A stretch of 64,000 nt of DNA from Rhyzopertha dominica (GCA_025024175.1 QCXZ01000041.1:25353786-25417785); one strand, 5' to 3'; counted from the first letter of the stretch, positions 45,862 to 56,640 are shown. Notes: generated by a model from the sequence alone, not told the origin. A program made the numbers and translations.

Positions 45862-46283
45862 TACATTTCCGCATTTATCACACATGCGTATAGTGCATGA
45901 TCTCAAACAACGTCAAAGCATTTTAATAACACATTTCCGCATTTATCATACACATGTGTATAAAGCATGACCTCAAACAACGTCAAAACATGTTTATGTA
46001 AATTCATATAGTCAGCAATCAGCATTCGTTAAAAAAATACTTTTTATCAAAACACGTGTGCAATTTACGTATGCTGAATGCGCAAATCACATTTGACCTT
46101 TTGTTTAACGGAAACGTAGTAGACATTCATTTCAAAAACTTTTATCAAGCACGTAATATAATTTACGTGTGCAAACCATGTTTTGACTTTTGTTATGAAT
46201 AATAGCAAGATTTTTTTATTATACGTATTTATATAGCAATACTAATCTTTGGTTGTTAGTTTGTTGGTGTTATCAAGAATAAA
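45741..46283. promoter_or_regulatory. Central bidirectional promoter region
   Basis: Non-coding DNA lies between the divergent halves. Minus-strand TATATTTAAAG (45810-45821) is about 75 bp before the GTSF1-like ATG. Plus-strand TTTATATAGC (46228-46237) is about 50 bp before the kinase ATG. A 29-T run occupies 45831-45859. A direct repeat of about 65-70 bp (45861-45930 and 45931-45993) contains CATTTCCGCATTTATCA and TCAAACAACGTCAAA blocks. The repeats could be enhancers or a replication signal. Confidence 0.5.
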
Positions 46284-46920
46284 ATGAAAGGTGCCGTTGT
46301 CTTTCTGGATGGGGTTGCAATGTTGTGGAAAAACTACAACACTAAGATCGCTTGCAAAGCATTATCTATTATTTAAAGTAACATATTCGGATTATGCTGA
46401 AGATTTGAAAAGCGAATTTAATTCAACAGAAAATCACCGATAAGTTTACATCGCAGCTGTATATGATTTTTGCAATGGAAAGATTTTTTTAAATTGTTAC
46501 ATGCTGAAACGTTACGCTGTCTGGTCTTCGATAGGATGCCTATAACAACAATGTTTTATGGTTTGGTGTTTGATTTGCTGGATGGAAGTATTAACAGCAT
46601 CAATGTAATAGATGAAAAAGTGAAGGATATCTGTATTACAAGTAAGAGTTTTTTTGATCACAAATCGTTTATTTTGCTCAGTGGTAATCCAACGCTAACA
46701 CTCGAGATGATGAAAATACGGAACAACAAGATAGACAATTTATCTCTAGAATATGTTCATGCCCAAAATGTAGTTTTTGGTATGGTGTGTTTGAATACTG
46801 CAATACCGGCAATAACCATTACACAGAAGGAGGATTTAAATAAAACATTTTACATAATATGGAATACTGTTGTTCTTAAAAAAAATATGAAGAATATGTA
46901 TGTAAACCTAATAAAATTGT
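46284..46920 (+). pseudogene. Deoxynucleoside/thymidylate-kinase-like protein, frameshifted
   Basis: Predicted to phosphorylate deoxynucleosides or dTMP. The ATG at 46284 leads into a hydrophobic beta strand (AVVFLDG). The P-loop CGKTT follows near 46333 in a second frame. The frame from 46470 continues with CLVFDRMP near 46516 (the D-R-x motif of nucleoside kinases), FILLSGNP near 46671 and MMKIRNNKID near 46707 (an Arg-rich LID-like segment). At least two frameshifts lie between 46310 and 46470. The 3' end meets the 100-N gap. This set of motifs resembles viral thymidine/thymidylate kinases. Family assignment is by motif only, and a guanylate- or AAA-type P-loop protein is less likely. Confidence 0.65.
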
Positions 46921-47020
46921 NNNNNNNNNNNNNNNNNNNNNNNNNNNNNNNNNNNNNNNNNNNNNNNNNNNNNNNNNNNNNNNNNNNNNNNNNNNNNNNN
47001 NNNNNNNNNNNNNNNNNNNN
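46921..47020. other. Assembly gap of 100 N
   Basis: Exactly 100 ambiguous bases, most likely a nominal gap size. The true length is unknown. It separates the kinase C-terminus from the protease, whose first part is missing. Confidence 0.95.
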
Positions 47021-47239
47021 ACACAACGAACCCGGCAGTCACTGGGTTAGTTACTTTAAAAAAGGAGACAACATCACATATTTCGATAGTTTTGGAAACC
47101 TAAAACCTCCTGTAGAGGTTTCTAAATATTTTAATTCAAACGGTTGCGTAAAAGTATATTATAACTATGACAAGTACAAAATTATAATTCTTTTAACTGT
47201 GGTCATTTATGTTTAATGTTCTTATCAAAAAACCTGTAA
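47021..47239 (+). pseudogene. Adenain-like cysteine protease, C-terminal part
   Basis: Matures capsid proteins in Polintons and adenoviruses. Visible are the catalytic His in GSHWVSYF (near 47035), the Asp in YFDSFG (near 47080) and, after a single-step frame change near 47175, the catalytic Cys in NCGHLCLMFL before a TAA at 47237. The His-Asp-Cys order and spacing fit family C5. The N-terminal part, about 60 residues in the family, would lie in the gap. The frameshift is next to an A/T-rich tract and could be a sequencing error. Confidence 0.85.
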
Positions 47240-47260
47240 CGTACGTCATCAAAATCTATG

Positions 47261-47268
47261 TATATAAG
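47261..47268 (+). promoter_or_regulatory. TATA box of the accessory-protein gene
   Basis: TATATAAG lies about 80 bp before the ATG at 47347, in the short spacer after the protease stop. It suggests that plus-strand genes have their own promoters rather than one long transcript. Confidence 0.55.
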
Positions 47269-47346
47269 CATCACGATCACGCTTTGCCATAGCTCTTGTG
47301 TGCGCGCGTGTGTTAACTCGGTTAAAACGTTCTACAGACAGCAAAA

Positions 47347-47830
47347 ATGATAATCATCGATATACAGGGTTTCCAATACAAAGAGGAACCTTTTCTCTGC
47401 AAGGAGATTGCTCTTATGCATCTGGATCGTGACTGTTGGACACATCGCTTGGTAAAATTACCTACAACTTCTTTTTACTACAACTCTCAAGTCCAAAGAC
47501 ATATAAAATGGACAACGGATAATCTGCACGGTTTACACTGGGAAGGAATTCAAAAAATGGTAACTTTTTATACTATGAAGAAATCAAGGACTTTTTAAAA
47601 GAACTTGTTGGATCGGAAGAGGTGGTTGCCGTAAAAGGAATCAGGAAGAAACTATGGCTTTCCCAATTTTTTAAACAACACGTTATCGATCTGACTGAAG
47701 AAGGCTGCCCAAATTAGGAACTCTCAAGAATATATTTAGATCTTTTCATTGCGGTCAGCATTTAAATAACAAATTGACATGCGCATTAGAAAATGTAAAT
47801 TATCTTAAATGTTGGTATTTATATTTGTAA
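47347..47830 (+). pseudogene. Conserved Polinton accessory protein, possibly exonuclease-like
   Basis: Starts MIIIDIQGF at 47347. A hydrophobic beta strand with an acidic residue is followed by KEIAL, then an HGLHW block near 47530. In shifted frames come a KGIRKKLWL block near 47634, VIDLTEEGCP near 47683 and a C-terminal HCG...LKCWYLYL ending at 47830. I know this pattern from uncharacterised proteins that sit beside arthropod Polinton polymerases. The arrangement of D, E, D and H residues recalls a DEDDh 3'-5' exonuclease (RNase H fold), but I cannot prove that. Two frameshifts (near 47550-47560 and 47715) break this copy. Confidence 0.6.
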
Positions 47831-47884
47831 ACGTGAATGATAAATTTAAAATAAATAGCAATACTTCCGATTTTTGTCTTATTT

Positions 47885-48627
47885 ATGAAACATATGCTGT
47901 ATAGTGTAATTCGTTCTTGCTGTTTTATAATACAAAAATGTCATACATTTTTAACATTGTCTGGAAGAGAAACTCTTCTTTCAACAAACATTCAACCGCC
48001 CATAATACTAGGTTCTGGTGAAAACTATGTTTTGGGTTTAATCGATTTTCTGAGTTATTATACAATTCCAAATGTGAGTAGTGAGAATAACAAAATTCGT
48101 AATTGGAAAAGAACTGTTTACTATTCCCACCGGTTCCTATGAAGTTAACGATATAGAAAGAGCTGTAAACGAGCATTCGTCAAAGACAACAACGTTTGGT
48201 ATTTACTCTCAGACTGAATCTAAATACATTACATGGCAGAAGTAAAATGTGATCAAGATATTGATTTTTTCGAATACCTAACAGTATTGGATCGTTATTA
48301 GGATTCTCATCAGTGAAATTATCTGCAAACAAGCGACATATTTCAAACTTCCCAATTAACATAACCAGCGTTAATTCAATTAACATTGAGTGTAATTTGG
48401 TTACAAACTCTTATAACAACAACAAGCCTGTAACATGTCTTGCATATGTTTTACCCTAATGTGCTGCCCGGCGAAAAAATCATTGAAAACCCTCCAACGT
48501 CATATACTTACCAAATAACACACATTATATTAACGAAATTCAGCTTAAAATCACCGACCAAGATGGTAATTTATCAATTTCAAATAAAGAGTTGATAACG
48601 ATCAGACTACATCTCAAAAAAATTTAA
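47885..48627 (+). pseudogene. Polinton penton (minor capsid) protein, frameshifted
   Basis: Builds the capsid vertices as a single jelly-roll pentamer. Recognisable blocks in order are NYVLGLIDFLSYYTIPN (near 48021), FTIPTGSYEVNDIE (near 48117), IGSLLGFSS (near 48289), ISNFPINITSVNSINIECN (near 48340), YPNVLPGEKI (near 48455) and ITDQDGNLS...LITIRLHLK ending at 48627. At least four frame changes separate the blocks, near 48100, 48240-48280, 48440 and 48520. No clear nonsense substitution is needed to explain them. The family is also annotated in arthropod genomes as uncharacterised proteins. Assignment to penton rests on jelly-roll family memory and on its position before the major capsid gene. 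Confidence 0.75.
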
Positions 48628-48629
48628 AA

Positions 48630-48802
48630 ATGGTATTTAGATATAATATAAACAATATAGGCGTATCAAGTTTTCCCCCACTCAAACAGATATAAAAGAA
48701 ATATTTATAAAAGTAGGGGTAGTTTTAAAAACAAGACTGGCAGAGTTGACACCTGAAAACAAGCTGTTCTTGAGCAATTTAGGTTTCAGTCTAAAGAAAT
48801 AA
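48630..48802 (+). pseudogene. Small conserved Polinton protein (about 57 residues), one frameshift
   Basis: The ATG at 48630 starts just after the penton stop and opens a short basic segment. After a frame change near 48675 the conserved end ELTPENKLFLSNLGFSLKK follows, stop at 48802. Similar short proteins lie between penton and major capsid genes in related elements, as far as I recall. The function is unknown, and a capsid-associated or DNA-condensing role is only a guess from its position. Confidence 0.55.
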
Positions 48803-48809
48803 AAAAAAA

Positions 48810-50029
48810 ATGGCTCTTTGGTATACTTAATGTGAACCAGCGTGCATATTCCGATGAGTCCATAACAAAATTTGAAATACCACAGTTATATGCCCTACAT
48901 AAATACAACATTCAATAACTCAGATGAAATAAGAATACCGATTCAAGCACAGGATATATACACATTACCATGTGAGAGTCTTCTTTGCATAGAGGGAAAA
49001 ATTGTGGATGACAAAGGAAAACATAGTGATAAAATAAAGCTTTTAAATAACTGTGCGGCATACTTATTTGATGAAATGAGATACGAAATAGCAGGTTGCA
49101 CGGTGGATAAAGTGAAAAACGTAGGAACGACGTCCAGAATGAAAAACTTGTGTTCGTTTAAATCTCCTGACGCAACACGTTATGCGGCAGCCGGCATGGA
49201 TGTAGAAAGTGCTTATATAAGAGATGCAAACGGAAATTTTAATTTCGTGATACCAATGAAACTACTTATGGGATTTTCGAGGATTTCAGAAAAATTTTAA
49301 TTAATATGAAACAGGAACTGATCCTAATACGAAGTTCTACTGACAACAATTTTTGTTACTATTCTCCTGTGGCTGGTGAAGTTCCTCAGCTTACAATAAA
49401 TAAAATTGTATGGAAAATTCCACACGTTCAAATATCTGATATTGAAAAACTGCGTTTATTAAAACAAATTGAAAAATCGCAAGATCTGGAAATTGGTTTT
49501 CGTGCTTGGGATCTGTATGAATATCCAATGCTGCCACAGACAACAAAACACATTTGGCCTGTTAAAACTACTAATCAGTTGGAAAAACCCAGATTTATTT
49601 TAATAGGTTTTCAAATCAACCGTAAAAATGTTTTAAGTTCTTATAGTAACCAGTTTGATACATGTCATATAACAAATTTAAAAGTTTTCTTAAATTCCGA
49701 ATCCTACCCCTATGACAACCTAAATCTCGATTTTTAAAACAAATAAATATGCTATTTTGTATGAAATGTATGCTAATTTCCGTCGTTCATATTACTACAC
49801 AAACGATTCAGATGCATATTTAACACCACAGATATTCAAAGATAAACTTTGCATTTTTGTAATTGATACTTCACACCAGAACGAAAGTTTGAAGTCTGGC
49901 GGTGTAGATGTTCGTATCGAGTTTGAAGCAAGCGAAAATTTGGCTGCAAAAACTACATGCTATTGTCTTATTTTACACGATAAACTTGTAAGGTACAACC
50001 CTCTTAATAATATTGTTAAAGTTATGTGA
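48810..50029 (+). pseudogene. Double-jelly-roll major capsid protein (hexon-like), frameshifted
   Basis: Forms the trimeric hexon of the virus-like capsid. The ATG is at 48810. The first segment needs a frame change near 48830-48870. The frame 48872-49300 then carries FDEMRYEIAGC and KNVGTTSRMKN, the frame 49306-49737 carries DNNF, HVQISDIEKL, FRAWDLYEYPML, FDTCHITNLKVFLNSESYPYD and LNLDF, and the frame 49757-50029 carries LYEMYANFRRSYY and GVDVRIEFEASEN to the stop. These blocks match the arthropod Polinton capsid family labelled double jelly roll-like domain. Total about 400 residues, normal for the family. The three breaks (near 48850, 49275, 49736) lie at homopolymers or short runs. Confidence 0.9.
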
Positions 50030-50393
50030 TTGTACAAAAAAAAAAATGTAAAATTAGTTATTTATTACCATAAAATGTTTAAAGATAAAATATGATTTTT
50101 TTATTTGTATTAGTTTTATAAAACCACTTAGTACATAAATATAATTTATAAATAACAGAAAATTAGTAGAACACAAAATAAACAAAAAATGTGGTACTTT
50201 TTGTTGTATATTCACGGCTTGACACCTCAGCATACCAAAATACGCACTTCCCGCAGAAGCTTCAATGTCTGAGGAAAAAAGCTAAAATTATATTATATAT
50301 TTTCTAATAAACGATAAGAGGATGTAAACATATTTCGCTGCTTTCATTGATAAAACCTACCTTTACATGCTCTAATACTTCATTCTGTTGAGA
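50030..50393. other. Non-coding spacer inside the Polinton
   Basis: AT-rich, with a 10-A run at 50037 and possible polyadenylation signals. Short frames on the minus strand (50220-50460) include coiled-coil-like residues with stops and are not called. Confidence 0.4.
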
Positions 50394-50979
50394 ATGGCGT
50401 TCCTAAGCAACAAGTCTGCTAATTTTTGCTGCTTTAGCAAATAATACATTCATTTTGCATCATGGAATTAAGAACGTTGACAAGAGTTATGTATGTTTCA
50501 ACGATGGTAACGATCCGCTTGAACCTAACTGGATACCTCTAAAATCCTTAGCACAAGATGGTTTGACAGTTTATAAAATTTCAAATGTACCCACATTAAC
50601 AACCCGCATTGTTCAATATAAAATTAGGTTAGTGTTCCCCAACAAAAGTTACGGGGATAGTCGGTGGAGAATGGTGTTAAACGAATCATTTATTGTAAAC
50701 GAAAGTACTAACCAAATATCTAATGCAGCAGCTGAATTAGTTCGCTCCACAGAAGTCTTACTAAAAGTCGATTCGATGAGTATATTTATTGTAATGGTTT
50801 TCATGTGCATAATAATATGTACATCACATCTAGCGAGATCAATATTGAAGTATTGCATGGATCAACTGTTGCAGAAAACAATAGGTAAGAAATATACAGA
50901 AATTTCCAACTGTGATTCAGAATTAGTAATACAGTTTAATTCTAGCACGGAACATTCCGGGAACACAGTAATTGATTAA
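50394..50979 (+). pseudogene. Signal-peptide, single-TM glycoprotein-like cargo protein
   Basis: I do not recognise the family. An ATG at 50394 begins MAFLSN, and after a one-step frame change near 50412 a hydrophobic SLLIFAALA stretch follows, together a plausible signal peptide. The ectodomain (about 110 residues, frame open from 50407 to 50979) has several N-glycosylation sequons (NKS, NES, NES). A transmembrane helix MSIFIVMVFMCIIICTSHLA near 50776 is followed by a 45-residue polar tail. This is the layout of a type I membrane protein. It could be an envelope-type protein or a captured host surface protein. AATAAA near 51010 may end the transcript. Its place next to the capsid gene makes a particle or cell-exit role conceivable, but that is inference. 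Confidence 0.5.
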
Positions 50980-51934
50980 ACAATTCCTTTTGTAACCATT
51001 ATATTACACAATAAAAAACAAATTAATTGAACACCTTCGTTTTATTTTATTCCTCAAAACAAACCTAGTAGAGTTCAGATAATATACAAATACTTTTAAG
51101 TTAGTTGAAGATAACTTAAAATGACTCCTGAATATCTGCACAACCTAACAACGCTGAGTAATTCCAAGCGGTTGGTTGCTTGAGGTCTATCAGTCTAGCC
51201 TTGTTGAAAGCATTTTACATGCAATATCTTAAAACTAAAAACGTTAAAACCGGTTCCGATTCAGCACCTGTTATTAGTTTCAGTCAGGTAAACTGTCTGC
51301 TGCAGTAAAATTCATAAAACTACATAACAACTGTGTTAGCTACACAATCTTCAGTGCAAGAGCTTACCGCAAGCTCCGTATCTGGTTATTTAGTTTAAAA
51401 GAACCCAATTCGCAGTTTAGTTGCTGTTCTATATTTAGCACCCCGTATGTGTGCTGACAATCGTAAAACATATTCAGGTTATCCCAGATTTAAATGCAAA
51501 CTCTAAACCTATTGCTACTTACCAAGTATTTTTATAAACATTTTGAGACACTACACAATTTAAACACCTCACAGTACAATCATAAACATTTTGCACATAA
51601 TTCGAAGACATAAAATCAATCCGTTTTTCATCCGTTTTTATACAAAAACTCATCACCTTGTGATGACTCTAACATGAGATAAATTTTCGTAAAAACGTGC
51701 AATTATAGCAATTATAGCAATTTTGCTGCAAAAATTTGCAGAACGTGTAACAATCATGATGCATATTAGGAACAAATATTTACGCGCCTTGGTATTAACA
51801 GATAAGCACACACACAGTTGTTTGATAAAGAAGATCAAATGTTATCGGTTGCATTAAAATTAGGTTTCCGCTAATGAGATTACAAGCTGCATTCGTACGC
51901 GGAAGTATTTAAAATTCATATTAATTACAGAACA
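50980..51934. other. Polinton right interior without recognised gene
   Basis: About 950 bp have no domain on either strand. In many Polintons the integrase lies near an end, but no D-D-E integrase motifs are visible here. A short phrase near 51487 (GATTTAAATGCAAACTCTAAA) resembles part of the polB 5' region (near 44239), perhaps a duplicated fragment. Confidence 0.45.
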
Positions 51935-52446
51935 CTAGCACAGGTAAAACAGGTGTCGGTTGTTGTTGTTTGAAAGATGGGTGAACGTTTTTGACACATT
52001 AAAAAGTTAGTTAATTACAGGTGTGCTGCTAGCAAGGTAAAAACAGGTGTGTTTACACCTGATATTCTCAGTGACGTCATCATTAGTGTGTGTTTGTTGT
52101 CTGTTCTTAGACCGCCTTCTGGTAGGATGACGTCATTGTTAACACTTCTTCAGCACGTTTTTGACACATTCAAAGAGGTTATTTAATTACAGGTGTGCTT
52201 CTAGCACAGGTAAAAAAACAGGTGTGTTTACACCTGATATCCGCAGTGACGTCATCATTAGTGTGTGTTTGTTGTCTGTTCTTAGACAGCCTTCTGGTAG
52301 GATGACGTCATTGTTAACACTTCTTCAGCACTTCTTAGGCAGGTTCTTTGCGACCTTCAGCCTACCCCCCTACTGTGTGGTAAGAACCGGATGGCGCGGT
52401 CCATCAGGTTGTTGGTTTGTCATCATACCCTAGTGGTATAACTACT
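51935..52446. repeat. Right terminal inverted repeat with internal subrepeats
   Basis: This is the counterpart of the left end, with two full subrepeats (about 52020-52200 and 52201-52340) followed by the unique outer segment. The near identity of the outer arms shows that the element inserted or was homogenised fairly recently. Confidence 0.9.
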
Positions 52447-52452
52447 TTTAAG
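52447..52452. repeat. Target-site duplication TTTAAG, right
   Basis: This is the right partner of 40058-40063. Confidence 0.9.
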
Positions 52453-54145
52453 GGTAAGTGACTTACTTTTTCACACTCTGGGCAGTAAAACAATGGTCAG
52501 CATCTGACTGACATCAGATTTGTAAGCGATTACTTAGAAACGAAATGAACAGATTTTCCAAATTTTGCATCGATATGTCTACCCGTTTTATATTGGTCAG
52601 ATAAGCGGATTCCAAACCACCGTGAACCCTCGCTTGTGTTACACCGTTTGTAGTTCCAAACCATTTGTTTTAATACCTATTTGTCGCTTTTAACCGTAAT
52701 GCGTTATTGGAACTAGTAATGCAGTTTTGATAGCGTTGTTCGTAATGTGTGAATAAAAGCAAACCCCGTCAAATAATTACGAGACACACCTATCTGAGAA
52801 AATGCCCTGCAGGTCACGGAGAAACTGGCTTAGAACAAACTCATTCAAGTGTTAACTGTGAGATACCACAGTCAAAAGCTAATATAAAAGATGTTTCTTA
52901 TCCAGTAGGACTTTTAGGGGGGCAAGATTACGTTTTATTCGCACACTGAATTATCAAATTATCAACTGCAACAGTTAACATTTTTCCGTGTTTACTATTT
53001 ATTATATTATTACGAGAGTATTGATAAGGTCAGTATGCAAAATGTAGGTATACTAATAGAGGTACCGACTTTTGGAAATTTAATTTCTTCCTCAGTATTT
53101 TACAATTGTCCTAAAACGAGACATTAGCGGCTCTTGTCAAGTAGACGGTAGCTTTAAACTGCTACCGGTAATAAAGTAGAGTATACTGATCTCTGGTAAC
53201 CTCCTTCAAGCCTCACCGACATTTATACGTAGCAGGAAAGTACTATTATGTCGTCATGTTTACCCCAGACGGTGAATAGTGAATGGAAATGCATTTTCTT
53301 CGAACAGGCATTCATTTTAACTTCAGATATATTATACTTATTTAAAGTCATCTGATGAAAATTTATTACTGCAATTTGGAACATATTAAACGTATTGTAG
53401 CGATCTCCTATTAAACTACTAAAAATAATCTGTCATAATTAGTAAAATAATTTTTTTTTGTAAAAGTTTTGGTATCAAATTGCGGTTTTCACCATCTGGT
53501 TTAGAATAGTTGCATATTATCCTCACTATAGACTCTTTCAGGACGTTTTAGTAATTAAACAACAAATGTGTGTGCTGTTTCGATCTAGTGCCGCCTGAGT
53601 GAGAGGCTAACGACGTCGGCGTGCGAACTGCGAAGCCTTCTGCTCGATTTTCGCACACTGTCATTTTAATAATCGGTGTATTAGATTGTGAATTTTACCA
53701 AATCTTGAGCGCAGATAACTTATTTTCTTTAATAAAACTCTATATCATCGTTATTCAGCATGGCATTAAATTTTATTTCATTTGATATAATACGTATGGC
53801 ACACATACTATTTTAGCGAATCTTGTACTAACAGGAAGACAATACCAGTAGATCCTGAGTTAGGGTGCTCAAAAGAGCAAATACGCAAAGCGACTGATCT
53901 TTACAAAAACTATTGCCTTATCACCACCTACAATAAAAAAAGGTCTAATATATATTTTATGACAGAGAACTAATAATGTAAAAGAGTTATATGAATTGGC
54001 TCACTTAAAAAAGTATAGCATGCGTATAGCGAATACAATACAAAATATTATTTGCAATATAAGACTTACAGACGTGTGAATGAACCACCTGTTAGGTATT
54101 ATAGAATACTTTTTGGCGAACTGGACTAAATTTTTTAGTTTGGCT
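52453..54145. other. Non-coding DNA right of the Polinton
   Basis: AT-rich sequence, no gene, no transposon ends recognised. Confidence 0.35.
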
Positions 54146-55084
54146 TGTTGCTGTCAACAGTGATCGCCGAATCCCGTTTGGCGGTTACAACGAATTTAAG
54201 CGGTTATGAAAAATAACAGGTTTTCATGAAATTGATCAAACTATCGGTTAACCGGTTGACCGGTTTACTTTAACCGGTTAACCGACATGTGTTAACCGGT
54301 TAATCAATTAAAATTAACCGGTTAAACGCGGTAAGACTGTTAACTGATTTAAATTGACCGGTTAAGCAGTTCCAGTTTACCGGTTAATCGGTTTAATGTT
54401 AATCTGTTAATAGTCTTACCCTTAGTGGGCTAATATATATTCTATACCAACTCTTACTTGAAAATATAAAAATGAGTTTTTTTTCAATATATAGTAATAA
54501 TAATTTAAGCAGTTAGGAAAAACCTGTTTACATGGAAATGAAAAAACTAACGCGCTGAATGTACCTCGGAACGTACATAATTGTCAACCAATTTTAAATT
54601 TTAACTTATTAAACATACCAACCTTTAATAATCTGATTTAACATTCAAATTTTTGTTCGTTATTTTTTAAAGTATTCGGCTGTAGGGGTACGCGTTATGC
54701 CATTTTCGTTAGCCGGGCGCACTTAGTGCACGTTGTAGTTTTCAAGTCCGAGCCTGAGCGTCTTATTCCGCGCATTCTTGAGTCTGGGCTGAACACTAAA
54801 TACTTGCATTTCTAATTTATTTAGTTATTTTTGAACAGGTTTTATAATCGGTTAATTTATAACCGGTTCATAATCGGTTAAATTATAACCGGTTCATAAC
54901 CGGTCAATTTTTAACCGGTTCGTAATCGGTCAATTTTTAACCGGTTCGTAACCGGTCAATTTTTAACCGGTTCATGACCGGTCAATTTTTAACCGATTAT
55001 TCCAGGGTTGCTTACTACGGTTAATATTGCAATATCCTAACGGGTAACCGGTTAACCGGTTAACCGTAACCATTGACAGCACTA
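54146..55084. mobile_element. Non-autonomous hAT-like AACCGGTT element, copy 2 (inverted)
   Basis: This is a reverse-orientation copy of the element at 32637-33671, with ends TGTTGCTGTCAA and TTGACAGCACTA. The flanks GTTTGGCT and GNTTGGTG are a weak 8-bp duplication (an N at 55086). The central unique part is clearly homologous (for example ACGTACCTCGGAACGTAC-like phrases in both). The ACCGGTT arrays differ in number and order, as expected of unstable subrepeats. Confidence 0.8.
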
Positions 55085-55777
55085 GNTTGGTGCTATTTAA
55101 GGCCTAGTCTTAACACAAATAATTAATAGTTTCAGTACTTTGACATTTGTCTATTAAATTCCCGTTTTGCTCATCTGTGTCAAAGTTTGAAAGAAATCTA
55201 TACCGAATAAATGCAATATCTTATTCTATAAACTTTGATAAAAGCTACAGCTACGAGTAGATACCGTATACATGACAATCTTTTAATTTAAATTAAATTT
55301 AAAAATAATGTAGTCAGTGATTACATCCTATACAACTGAAAGCTGCACGAGTTAGCAATACTTTTTATTGGGTAGAAAACAATCATGTAATCACAATTTC
55401 AAATATGTCATGACATTAGTTTTCACATGCGTCTAATGTTCCGCTCACCGTGAATGATCCTTATAATTACAGAATTATTGCTTTACCTTATACCTTATTT
55501 TTTCTTTGTCACTTCGGTGACAACAGGATCGTCTCTCGTCACCCCTTTGGTAACTGTAAATAGAACTTAAAATTTACGTCATTCGTGACATATTTTCATT
55601 ACCATGATAAGAACCTTGTGATGACAACACAGAGTACGGCAGAACTGATTAAACCGGCATCAGCGTACAATGTCACTGACAATCGACTGTTCGTTTTTCA
55701 CTATCAGTGCGTGTATTTTAAGGTTTGTTTTTGTAAAATACAATGCACTATTATGTCGGGTTGCACCAACACTTTCC
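55085..55777. other. AT-rich non-coding DNA
   Basis: No feature I can support. A 68-codon frame at 55585-55791 runs into the MITE and is not a gene. Confidence 0.35.
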
Positions 55778-55785
55778 TCCAGAAG

Positions 55786-56632
55786 CAGTGATGGGCGTTT
55801 ACGCGCAAATTATAATTTTTTACATTACACGCGTAGAAAATGTAGATAAAGCACTTGGACGTAGATATTGAGTAGAAAATACAAGGCGAGTATATTATGG
55901 CTAAATGTATAATTTAGTACGGTTTTTATAATATCTATATTACAAACTTGCATAATATAGGTATTTTAGTAAGTCATCATGGTATCCTAACGGTTTTTTT
56001 AATTTTTTTGGCCACAAAAGTCCTTCTAGGGCTATACGCGTACTTCAAGTAGAAATTGATTTTTCTTCAAAGAAAGGTATATAATAACTACTTTTGACTT
56101 ATTACTTGCTTCTTTAGATCAATGTACGTAGTTCAGCAATGAAAACTGCTTGTATACCCTTTCATTACGACACAATCAAATTGTCCTGTGATTTAAAATA
56201 CCAAAGGTAGTATATCAAATTGCCTGTATATTTCCGTTTATATAGAAGGACAATATAATCATAGTTTGTTTAAAGTCCCTTTGACTGATTGAGAGTTCCA
56301 AATTGCTTTTGACAGTACGCTTGTCCTGCTTAGTCAAGTCTTTGGCCCTAATTAAAGTATGCCCAAACAAATTATTGTGGTTTACATATTTCTCTAGTTA
56401 TAGTTTAGTTTAGTTTCTAGTTTAGGTGACAAAGAATAAAGTAATAACAAAATACAAAATAGTATTGACATTTGAAGTATTTTGAGCAGTACCAATAAGG
56501 AACACCTTTAAAAAGCTGAATATTTGTAGACGTTTTGTTTATCTACACCGTGCTTTTCTACAGTAGACTTTCAAAGTAGAATATTACATAGTTTACGCGT
56601 AGATAATAGCGTAATCTACGCGCCTATCACTG
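55786..56632. mobile_element. hAT-type MITE, full copy with perfect 8-bp duplication
   Basis: This belongs to the same family as 15719-16463 but in the opposite orientation, with ends CAGTGATGGGCG and CGCCTATCACTG. TCCAGAAG occurs at 55778-55785 and again at 56633-56640, a perfect 8-bp target duplication. It is about 100 bp longer than the copy at 15.7 kb because of internal sequence. Confidence 0.95.
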
Positions 56633-56640
56633 TCCAGAAG

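Larger units (their letters stand above)
40064..52446. mobile_element. Maverick/Polinton element, 12.4 kb, with exact 6-bp target duplication
   Basis: Both ends begin AGTAGTTATACC (as CT at the far end), the AG...CT termini of Polintons. The 6 bp outside are identical, TTTAAG at 40058-40063 and 52447-52452, the Polinton target length. Genes are arranged head-outward from a central promoter region: polymerase, dUTPase and GTSF1-like on the minus strand; kinase, protease, accessory protein, penton, small protein, major capsid and glycoprotein on the plus strand. A retroviral-type integrase and a packaging ATPase, normal for the group, are not visible. Part of the right half may be missing in the 100-N gap. 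Confidence 0.95.

Noticed and set aside
51000..51900. Polinton integrase
   Set aside because: Searched for an H-H-C-C finger and D-D-E core on both strands and saw neither.
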